A program made the position numbers and the translations under genes. A model generated the notes under the pieces. That model was given only the letters and a program-made list of their open reading frames with translations. It did no database searches and had not been told where the DNA came from. From Planctomycetota bacterium (lineage in GTDB: Bacteria > Planctomycetota > Phycisphaerae > Sedimentisphaerales > Anaerohalosphaeraceae), in contig JAAYQH010000242.1 in NCBI GenBank assembly GCA_012519365.1, positions 1 through 11,913 of the forward strand: DNA of 11,913 nucleotides, in the 5' to 3' direction. Shown here one piece after another: positions 1 through 5,766 of this stretch (position 1 is the stretch's first letter; each line of letters starts with the position of its first letter).

Positions 1-502
1 CATTGGAGACCACCGCATAGACAATCATCACGTTGCTGGGGGGAATCAGCAGGCCGGTCGTCGCGGCGGTGGTCGTGACAGCCACATTAAATGCTCGCGA
101 ATAGCCCTGTTTGTTCATTTCGGGAATCATAAAGCCGCCGACCGAGGAGACCGCCGCGGCCGCCGAGCCGGAAATCGACCCGAACATCATACACGTAAGC
201 GTATTGACATAACTCAGCCCGCCCGTGGCCCAACCGACTGTTGCTTTGGCAAAGCTCATCAGGCGTCGAGCCATCCCGCCTTCGCCCATCAGGATACCGG
301 ACAAAATGAAAAACGGAATTGCCAGCAGCGGAAAACTGGCAATGCCGGAGGCGATCCGCTGCGCGACTGTGTAGCCGCCGGGGATATCGCCCAACGATAA
401 AAACGTCAGATACGTTGCCAAGCCGATGCAGACCGCGATCGGCACATTGATTACCAACAATAGGACAAAACTGGCAACCAGTATCAATACCTGTGTTTCC
501 AC
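1..502 (-). CDS. dctM: TRAP transporter large permease DctM (3' end cut off by the window)
   Basis: Large membrane subunit of a tripartite ATP-independent periplasmic (TRAP) transporter; in this family it forms the ion-driven translocation channel for a carboxylate delivered by DctP. I translated the frame by hand: 167 codons are open without a stop, about 40% of the usual ~425 residues, and the rest lies left of the window. The protein starts with a hydrophobic helix (VETQVLILVASFVLLL). It then shows typical DctM blocks: IPFFILSGILM followed by GEGGMARR, a GSISGSAAAA glycine/alanine motif near residues 120-130, and GLLIPPSN near residue 150. The start is GTG at 500-502. No ATG is available nearby, and a GGGAGG ribosome site lies 8 bases upstream inside the last dctQ codons. 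Only 3 bases separate it from the dctQ stop, so translation is probably coupled. Family assignment is secure; the substrate is not readable from this fragment. Confidence 0.93.
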   Translation of the reverse strand, partial: METQVLILVASFVLLLVINVPIAVCIGLATYLTFLSLGDIPGGYTVAQRIASGIASFPLLAIPFFILSGILMGEGGMARRLMSFAKATVGWATGGLSYVNTLTCMMFGSISGSAAAAVSSVGGFMIPEMNKQGYSRAFNVAVTTTAATTGLLIPPSNVMIVYAVVSN

Positions 503-505
503 GTC

Positions 506-1096
506 CTAAACCTCCCGCTCGACGGCCTTTGTGGCAACGGCACAAGAAGAGGACCGTTTGCCGGATAAAATTTCTATGATATTTTCGATGCAGAAAAGCA
601 AGATAAACGCCCCGCTGATCGGCACGGCCAGATACATATAGCCGATTTTAACTTGCAAAGCCGGTAAACGCCCCCCTACTTTGAGCGTTTCGCTGACCAA
701 GACATATCCGCCGCCGATCAAGATTAACGCCGCGAACAAAGCGACAATGATATTGACGATAATCTCCGTCAACGCCTGTGCCTGCGGATGCAGTTTACCA
801 ACAAAGTAATCCACGCCAAGGTGGGCCTTTTCGCCGTAAGCGACGCTGGCTCCGAGCAGCGAGACCCACATTAGCAGGTTGATTGCCACTTCTTCTGTCC
901 AGGAGGTTTGGCCTCGCGGCAAAAATGACCACGGCTCATAGCCTCGCTCTATAAGTTTGACTACTATGGTGCCGCTCGTACGTGAGATAACACCCCACAG
1001 AACATCCAGAACCAGCACGGCAAACAAAATGATCACCGCCCACTCAAGGAGCTTGACCATCGCTGTTTTGATTTTAATCAGAAGATTAACTATCAT
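506..1096 (-). CDS. dctQ: TRAP transporter small permease DctQ
   Basis: Small membrane subunit of the TRAP transporter, which in this family associates with the large DctM permease. The 196-residue product has four hydrophobic segments at about residues 15-38, 70-90, 104-130 and 150-175. The sequence GEKAHLGVDYF after the second segment corresponds to the family's conserved 'G-x-H-x-x-V-D' stretch. Length and topology are normal for DctQ. The ATG overlaps the dctP stop codon (TAATG, sharing one base), so dctP and dctQ are almost certainly translationally coupled. The C-terminus runs directly into the dctM ribosome site. A second Met at residue 13 could also serve as start, but the TAATG overlap favours the first. 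Substrate specificity is set mainly by DctP. Confidence 0.92.
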   Translation of the reverse strand: MIVNLLIKIKTAMVKLLEWAVIILFAVLVLDVLWGVISRTSGTIVVKLIERGYEPWSFLPRGQTSWTEEVAINLLMWVSLLGASVAYGEKAHLGVDYFVGKLHPQAQALTEIIVNIIVALFAALILIGGGYVLVSETLKVGGRLPALQVKIGYMYLAVPISGAFILLFCIENIIEILSGKRSSSCAVATKAVEREV

Positions 1097-2109
1097 TATT
1101 GGGTTTCCTGGATTCGTTTCACAAACTCTCCGACAGGGGTATCGTTGTAACGCTGGATCAGCGGCTGCACCTTTTCAACAAACGGCTTTAGATCCGGGTA
1201 AGAGACCTCAACTCCGCGTTTTTGGACTTCTTCCAGTGCTTTTTCGGTCTCAATAGCCCACAGTTTGCGTTGATAGACGCTGGATTCATCGGCCGCTTCC
1301 TGAAGCCACCTCTGTACTTCAGGCGGCAGAGACTCCCAAACATCGGCATTAATCAGCAAGACATCTGGAATTCGCGTGTGTTCATCCATTGAGAAATACT
1401 TGCACACCTCATAGTGTCGGCTGGTGTAAAAACTGGGGGGATTGTTTTCGGCGCCGTCAATGACACCCTGTTGAAGCGACGTGTAAAGCTCTCCCCAGGA
1501 AATCGGCGTCGGCTCGCCGCCCATGACGCGAATCATATCCATCGCGGTGCGGCTTTCCATCACACGAATTTTCAGGCCTCGCAGATCGTCCGGCGAGAGG
1601 ATGGGCTTTTGGGTGGTGTAAAAATTTCGACTGCCGGAATCATAATAACATAGTCCCCTCAGTCCGGCCTCGTTGCCCATGGTCAGCAACTCCCGACCAA
1701 CGGGACTGTTGAGCACCCCCCAAAAATGGTCGTGGTCGCGAAAGATATAGGGTAACCCAAAAACCGCCATTTCGGGGATAAAAATTTCCATCGCTGCGGC
1801 GGACACTTTAGTCATAGCCAGCGACCCTTTTTGAAGCTGCTCGATATTGTCGCGCTCGGAGCCTAAAACACCGCCGGAGATGACCTGTATAGTCGCCCTG
1901 CCGCCGGATTTTTTCTCAAATTGCTCGGCCATGTACAGCATCCCTTTATGCACCGGATGGGAGGGATCCAGGCCGTGGGCCAATTTTAGAACAATCTTGT
2001 CACTGCCCGAAAAATCGAGGTTTCGTACATACAAGGTAAACCCGCTGACCGCAACGATCAGGCCTGTTACCAATCCGACTGCAAAAAATGAAACGCTTTT
2101 TTTGTCCAT
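1096..2109 (-). CDS. dctP: TRAP transporter solute-binding protein DctP
   Basis: Extracytoplasmic solute receptor of the TRAP system, 337 residues. An N-terminal hydrophobic helix (about residues 7-27, no lipobox) acts as a signal peptide or membrane anchor. The mature part follows the DctP/SiaP pattern: KLAHGLDPSHPVHKG near 42-56, a GGVLGSERDNIEQLQKG block near 79-95, and GLKIRVMESR at 178-187. It continues with TPISWGELYTSLQQGVIDGAEN near 201-222. Arg182 aligns with the conserved arginine that salt-bridges the substrate carboxylate in this family, so the ligand is probably an acid. The start is supported by a GGGAG ribosome site about 7 bases upstream. A good sigma70-like promoter lies 65 bases upstream. 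Proximity to a kduI-kduD-kdgK operon suggests an unsaturated uronate, 5-keto-4-deoxyuronate or hexuronate as ligand, but that is inference from context only. Confidence 0.94.
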   Translation of the reverse strand: MDKKSVSFFAVGLVTGLIVAVSGFTLYVRNLDFSGSDKIVLKLAHGLDPSHPVHKGMLYMAEQFEKKSGGRATIQVISGGVLGSERDNIEQLQKGSLAMTKVSAAAMEIFIPEMAVFGLPYIFRDHDHFWGVLNSPVGRELLTMGNEAGLRGLCYYDSGSRNFYTTQKPILSPDDLRGLKIRVMESRTAMDMIRVMGGEPTPISWGELYTSLQQGVIDGAENNPPSFYTSRHYEVCKYFSMDEHTRIPDVLLINADVWESLPPEVQRWLQEAADESSVYQRKLWAIETEKALEEVQKRGVEVSYPDLKPFVEKVQPLIQRYNDTPVGEFVKRIQETQ

Positions 2110-2180
2110 AGCGCTCTCCCGATGTCCCTATTTATGTCAAATTATGCCGCCTTTAGGCTTGAAACCGATGATCGTCTGTA

Positions 2181-2209
2181 ATTCTACACGCCGTGAGATA
2201 TTGTTTCAA
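2181..2209 (-). promoter_or_regulatory. Predicted sigma70-like promoter of dctPQM
   Basis: On the minus strand, a -35 box TTGAAA (2204-2209) and a -10 box TAGAAT (2181-2186) are separated by exactly 17 bases. Each matches the consensus at 5 of 6 positions. The predicted transcript would start near 2174 and carry a leader of about 65 bases before the dctP ATG. Position, spacing and direction all fit; no transcript data can be seen. Confidence 0.55.
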
Positions 2210-2217
2210 CATAAAAC
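2203..2217. promoter_or_regulatory. Operator-like inverted repeat over the dctP -35 region
   Basis: GTTTCAACATAAAAC is an imperfect palindrome: its outer GTTT/AAAC arms pair exactly and 10 of 15 positions are symmetric. It covers the predicted dctP -35 box and lies between the two divergent promoters. A protein bound here would block the dctP promoter and could affect the plus-strand gene. It is a candidate site for the IclR-type regulator encoded at 8061-8816, but it does not resemble the palindrome at the iclR start, so the binding protein is unknown. Confidence 0.25.
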
Positions 2218-2257
2218 AAACAGAAAGCTGTATTTTCCGAGATATTTGTTGTCCTAT

Positions 2258-2286
2258 TTGCCCATTTGCCGTTTATTTTTTATATT
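2258..2286 (+). promoter_or_regulatory. Predicted promoter of the plus-strand membrane protein gene
   Basis: TTGCCC (2258-2263) and TATATT (2281-2286) are separated by 17 bases in an AT-rich stretch. They match the sigma70 -35 and -10 consensus at 4 of 6 and 5 of 6 positions. The transcript would begin near 2293 and reach the ATG at 2319 after about 26 bases. The AT-richness raises the chance of a random match, so confidence is moderate. Confidence 0.4.
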
Positions 2287-2318
2287 TTTTACGGATACAT
2301 ATAGTCAATGAGGCCGTT

Positions 2319-2927
2319 ATGTCTGTGATTCGACGAGAAGACAAAGAGATTATTCATAACCTCTCGCTTTTGGGCGCCCTGTTCGGAGCGGTCGTCGGCG
2401 GATTTCTGGTCCTGTATAGTCACAAACAGGCCAATCACCGGATCGATTCCAAGGCCGCCACCGCTCAAACACAACAGGCATTGGTTCAATTGACCAGCAA
2501 TCTGACGACAGAGGAGGCATCAGTGGCTCAAGCGGCCCTGTCTCAAGTAAATCCTGATTTTCAGCCGGACATACCGGATGTGTCCTCCGAAAAAAGTTTC
2601 TGGGTGGATTTGTCCCCGTGGAGCCTAAGAGGGCTCTGTGCCGGAGCGGCTATGGTCGGCAGCGTAGCCGGCTATGTGTCGCTGTGGGGGGCCGGTTGGC
2701 TTGGCGCCATTCTCACCTATAAGTTGATTCGGCTGATTTATCGCGTTATTCGGGCAGTTGCACCGAATTGCGCCGCTGCGCAACGTTTGGCCACACCGTC
2801 AGGGACAGTCTGTACTTATCAAAGAGACCAAAATCGGCTGTTGCCGACGTTGGTTAAACTGTTTATGCTTTTAACGATGGCGCTAAGCGTGCTGGCGGTA
2901 GTCATTTGGCACCTGATTTCGTTATAA
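2319..2927 (+). CDS. Hypothetical membrane protein, about three transmembrane segments
   Basis: I do not recognise this 202-residue protein. The start is placed at 2319 because GAGG lies 6 bases upstream; the frame is open back to an ATG at 2193, but that extension runs across the predicted promoter region. The product begins with a charged stretch (RREDKE). A hydrophobic segment follows at about residues 16-34 (a GxxxG-like GAVVGGF). A polar, Gln/Ala/Thr-rich region spans about 35-95. A long hydrophobic stretch occupies about 103-140, containing GAGWLGA and ending in a basic run (YKLIRLIYRVIR), and a final membrane helix lies at about 177-200. It is the only plus-strand gene here, divergent from dctP and convergent with the kinase gene; the gap to the kinase stop is 63 bases. 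No catalytic motif is visible. A membrane-associated role is all that can be claimed. Confidence 0.72.
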   Translation: MSVIRREDKEIIHNLSLLGALFGAVVGGFLVLYSHKQANHRIDSKAATAQTQQALVQLTSNLTTEEASVAQAALSQVNPDFQPDIPDVSSEKSFWVDLSPWSLRGLCAGAAMVGSVAGYVSLWGAGWLGAILTYKLIRLIYRVIRAVAPNCAAAQRLATPSGTVCTYQRDQNRLLPTLVKLFMLLTMALSVLAVVIWHLISL

Positions 2928-2990
2928 GCAACTTCTGGCAGATGACTTGCCGCCCTCTGTCCTCCGGCTTCCGGTTTCCGATCTCAGATA

Positions 2991-4091
2991 TTAGCGGCTG
3001 ATGCGGGCGCTTGCGCCTTTCATGACGCGCTGGACTTCTTTGAGCGAGGCGGTTGTGGTATCGCCAGGAGTGGTCATCGCCAGCGCCCCATGGGCGGCCC
3101 CATAATTGACCGCTTCCCGGGGGTCTTTGCCTTCCATTAGCGCATAAATCAACCCTGACGCAAAGCTGTCGCCACCGCCGACACGGTCGAAGATTTCCAG
3201 ATTTTCCCGCATATCTGCTTCATAAAACGTGCCGTCATAATACAGAATCGCTCCCCAGTCGTTTATAGAGGCGGTTTTGGCATTGCGCAGGGTCGTGGCC
3301 ACAGCGGAGAAGTTCGGAAACGTTTGCAGGACTTGTTCAATCATTTTTTTGAAATTGCGGGGGTCCAGCCTGGAACAGTCCGTATCCAAGCCTTCTACCT
3401 CAAAGCCCAGCGCCGCCGAAAAGTCCTCTTCGTTGCCGATCATTACATCGACCAGTTGTGCCAACCGGCGATTGACTTGGCGGGCCTTTTCCTGGCCGCC
3501 AATATCTTTCCACAATGAGGGACGGTAATTCAAGTCGTAGGAGACGATTGTGCCGTATTTTTTGGCAACAGTCATCGCCTCTATCACAACATCCGGTGTC
3601 GAATCCGACAGGCCGGCAAAGATGCCGCCGGTGTGAAACCATTGCACGCCGTCAGAGCCAAATATTTTTTCCCAATCAAAATCGCCCTTTTTGAGCTGGG
3701 AAGCAGCACTGTGGCCGCGATCCGAACAGCCGACCGCGGCCCGAACGCCGAAACCTCGTTCGGTAAAATTCAGCCCGACGCGGACGTTGCGTCCGATACC
3801 ATCAAACGGGACCCATTTGACGTATTCCATATCGACGCCGCCCTGCAAGATCAGATCTTCCAGGAGCCGCCCTACGGGATTGTCGCAGATGGCCGTCGCC
3901 ACGGCGGCCCGCTTGCCGAAACAGCGTTTCAGACCACGAGCGACATTGTACTCTCCGCCGCCTTCCCAGACACGAAAGTGCCGTGTGGTATGGATGCGTT
4001 CGTCGCCGGGGTCAAGGCGAATCATCACCTCGCCCAATGAAAGAATATCATATTTGCATTCTTCGGGTGTTCGCAATTTCAGTTGTACCAT
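2991..4091 (-). CDS. kdgK: 2-keto-3-deoxygluconate kinase (PfkB family)
   Basis: Cytoplasmic sugar kinase of the PfkB/ribokinase family, most likely phosphorylating 2-keto-3-deoxygluconate (KDG) to KDPG with ATP. The 366-residue protein has the N-terminal family start DILSLGEVMIRLDP (15-28) and the substrate-side glycine motif GGGEYNVARGL (44-54). It also carries DLNYRPSLW (186-194), typical of KDG kinases, and the C-terminal signature DRVGGGDSF (302-310) with Asp308 as the expected catalytic base and the anion-hole glycines before it. It is longer than most KDG kinases (~310-340), with extra sequence around 230-260. An AGGA ribosome site lies 8 bases upstream of the ATG. The gene is last in the unit, 42 bases after kduD. 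KduD makes KDG, so the pathway order supports this substrate; a fructokinase role is the main alternative. Confidence 0.87.
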   Translation of the reverse strand: MVQLKLRTPEECKYDILSLGEVMIRLDPGDERIHTTRHFRVWEGGGEYNVARGLKRCFGKRAAVATAICDNPVGRLLEDLILQGGVDMEYVKWVPFDGIGRNVRVGLNFTERGFGVRAAVGCSDRGHSAASQLKKGDFDWEKIFGSDGVQWFHTGGIFAGLSDSTPDVVIEAMTVAKKYGTIVSYDLNYRPSLWKDIGGQEKARQVNRRLAQLVDVMIGNEEDFSAALGFEVEGLDTDCSRLDPRNFKKMIEQVLQTFPNFSAVATTLRNAKTASINDWGAILYYDGTFYEADMRENLEIFDRVGGGDSFASGLIYALMEGKDPREAVNYGAAHGALAMTTPGDTTTASLKEVQRVMKGASARISR

Positions 4092-4133
4092 CGCTTGTCC
4101 TTTCCGGTGTCACTGGCCGATCTATCCTCTGCC

Positions 4134-4895
4134 TTATCGTGCCAACCAGCCGCCATCTACAGCAATCGTATAGCCATTGACATAATCGGATGCGGGCGAA
4201 GCCAAAAATACCGCCGCTCCCTTCAAGTCATCCGGTTCGCCCCATCGGCCGGCGGGGATTCGATCCAGAATGGCTTTGTTGCGCACCGGGTCCTCGCGCA
4301 GAGGCTTTGTATTGTCGGTGGCCATATAGCCGGGTGCGATGGCGTTGACGTTAATTTTGTGCGGCGCCAGTTCGTTGGCCAGCAGCCGAGTCAATCCCAT
4401 CACCGCGCTCTTGGAGGCAGTGTAGGACGGCACAAGGATGCCGCCTTGAAAACTAAGCAGTGAAGCGGTGTTGATGATTTTGCCGCCGTGTCCCTGCTTG
4501 ACCATAGCGCGTGCAGCAGCCTGACTGAGGAAAAACAGAGTACGAATGTTGATGTTCATCACATCATCCCAGTCTTTTTCCGAAAACTCCAGGACCGGCG
4601 CACGTCGGATGATGCCGGCGTTATTGAACAGGATATCCAGCCGGCCGAGTTTTTCAACAGTCGTATTCACAATGTCGTCCACACATTCTTTTTTGCTCAA
4701 GTCCGCCGTGATGGTAAGGCAGCGGCGACCACATTTTTCAATCTGCGTTTTGGCTTCGCTCATATCCAGAATGTCGACCAGGGCGACATCGGCTCCGGCC
4801 TCGGCCACTGCCATTGCCATCGCCCTGCCTAATCCTCTCGCGCCGCCGGTTACAATGGCGACTTTTCCGTCCAGTTTGAATTGGTCAAGAATCAT
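4134..4895 (-). CDS. kduD: 2-dehydro-3-deoxy-D-gluconate 5-dehydrogenase KduD
   Basis: Short-chain dehydrogenase (253 residues) that reduces 3-deoxy-D-glycero-2,5-hexodiulosonate to 2-keto-3-deoxygluconate with NAD(P)H. The cofactor-binding motif TGGARGLG is at 16-23 and NNAG at 91-94. The catalytic residues are Ser145, Tyr158 and Lys162. Several stretches match Escherichia coli KduD as I recall it: LEFSEKDWDDVMN (102-114), INVNAIAPGYMAT (181-193), ILDRIPAGRWG (209-219) and the C-terminus VNGYTIAVDGGWLAR. Length is the same as E. coli KduD. A GGAG ribosome site precedes the ATG. It follows kduI by 24 bases. The alternative, a gluconate 5-dehydrogenase, is made unlikely by the direct kduI partnership and the C-terminal match. 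Confidence 0.93.
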   Translation of the reverse strand: MILDQFKLDGKVAIVTGGARGLGRAMAMAVAEAGADVALVDILDMSEAKTQIEKCGRRCLTITADLSKKECVDDIVNTTVEKLGRLDILFNNAGIIRRAPVLEFSEKDWDDVMNINIRTLFFLSQAAARAMVKQGHGGKIINTASLLSFQGGILVPSYTASKSAVMGLTRLLANELAPHKINVNAIAPGYMATDNTKPLREDPVRNKAILDRIPAGRWGEPDDLKGAAVFLASPASDYVNGYTIAVDGGWLAR

Positions 4896-4919
4896 AAAAA
4901 ACTCCGTTGGATTGTCTGT

Positions 4920-5750
4920 TTATTTCAGATCGCTGATATTCAAATGATCCATATCGTCAAAAGCCTGATTTTCACCGCCCATACCCCAGCAGAACGCGTA
5001 AGACTGCGTTCCGACGCCGGAATGAATTGACCAACTCGGCGAGATGACCACCTGTTCATTGGCCACGACGATATGCCGCGTCTGGTCTGGTTCGCCCATT
5101 AGGTGACAAACACGCGCCTCTTGAGCGATATTAAAATACAGATATACTTCCATCCGTCGATCGTGGGTATGAGGCGGCATTGTATTCCACACCGAGCCTT
5201 CGGCAAGCTGCGTAAAGCCCATTACCAATTGACAGCTTTTAACACCGTCGGGGTGGATATATTTATTGATGGTTCGCTTGTTGCACTCGGCATCCGAGCC
5301 CAAATGCTGCGGGGCAGCCTGGTCTTTGCTGATATACGTCGTCGGATACGCCTTGTGGGCTGGGTAGCTGAGCAAATAAAATCGTGCCGGTGCCTTGGCA
5401 TCGTCGCTGGCAAACACGATCTCTTTGGAATCTCGCCCGATGTACAGGCCATCCAAAGGCGCCAGCCTCATCACATTGCCGTCCACGGTAACCGAACCGG
5501 ACTTCCCGACATTAAGCACCCCCATTTCTCGCCGTTGGCAAAAATAATCGGCCCGTAATTGCGGAGCACTGCCCAACGTCAAGGGTTTTGAAACCGGAAC
5601 CGCAGAACCGGCAATCGCCCGATCCACATCGCAATACACCATCGAAATCGTATCCGGTGAGAATAACGATTCAATTAAAAATTTGTCACGAATTTCCTGG
5701 GTTGTCATTCGACAAAACGCTTCAGGAGCAGGAATATAGCGTACTTCCAT
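4920..5750 (-). CDS. kduI: 5-dehydro-4-deoxy-D-glucuronate isomerase KduI
   Basis: Zinc-dependent cupin isomerase that converts 5-keto-4-deoxyuronate to 3-deoxy-D-glycero-2,5-hexodiulosonate, the KduD substrate. It is recognised by HTHDRRMEVYLYFN with His194, His196 and Glu201 as metal ligands. The fourth ligand is His243 within VVISPSWSIHSGVGT, and the C-terminal GENQAFDDMDH block also fits; all follow E. coli KduI closely. The start is set at the ATG at 5748-5750 (276 residues): it aligns residue for residue with the E. coli N-terminus (MEVR for MDVR) and has an AGGA site about 9 bases upstream. An in-frame GTG at 5754-5756 would add two residues but lies only about 3 bases from the same AGGA. 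The gene follows the GH105 fusion by 16 bases. Confidence 0.94.
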   Translation of the reverse strand: MEVRYIPAPEAFCRMTTQEIRDKFLIESLFSPDTISMVYCDVDRAIAGSAVPVSKPLTLGSAPQLRADYFCQRREMGVLNVGKSGSVTVDGNVMRLAPLDGLYIGRDSKEIVFASDDAKAPARFYLLSYPAHKAYPTTYISKDQAAPQHLGSDAECNKRTINKYIHPDGVKSCQLVMGFTQLAEGSVWNTMPPHTHDRRMEVYLYFNIAQEARVCHLMGEPDQTRHIVVANEQVVISPSWSIHSGVGTQSYAFCWGMGGENQAFDDMDHLNISDLK

Positions 5751-5766
5751 TCTCACATTTCCTTTC

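Noticed and set aside
87..545. 152-codon minus-strand frame at the left edge
   Set aside because: It is out of frame with DctM; the frame starting with GTG at 502 gives conserved TRAP permease sequence throughout.
2193..2318. N-terminal extension of the plus-strand membrane protein back to 2193
   Set aside because: The extension is Cys/Phe/Tyr-rich, runs across the predicted promoter region and lacks a ribosome site, whereas ATG 2319 has GAGG at good spacing.
2928..2990. Possible terminator between the convergent membrane protein and kinase genes
   Set aside because: Only 4-bp stems (CCGG/CCGG and GGCA/TGCC) can be formed and there is no T-run on either strand.
3166..3189. GGGD in place of GAGD in the kinase signature, considered as a catalytic oddity
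   Set aside because: DRVGGGDSF keeps the catalytic Asp and anion-hole glycines and, to my knowledge, is common in KDG kinases.
5754..5756. GTG start for kduI
   Set aside because: It is only about 3 bases from the AGGA site; the ATG six bases later has better spacing and aligns with the E. coli N-terminus.
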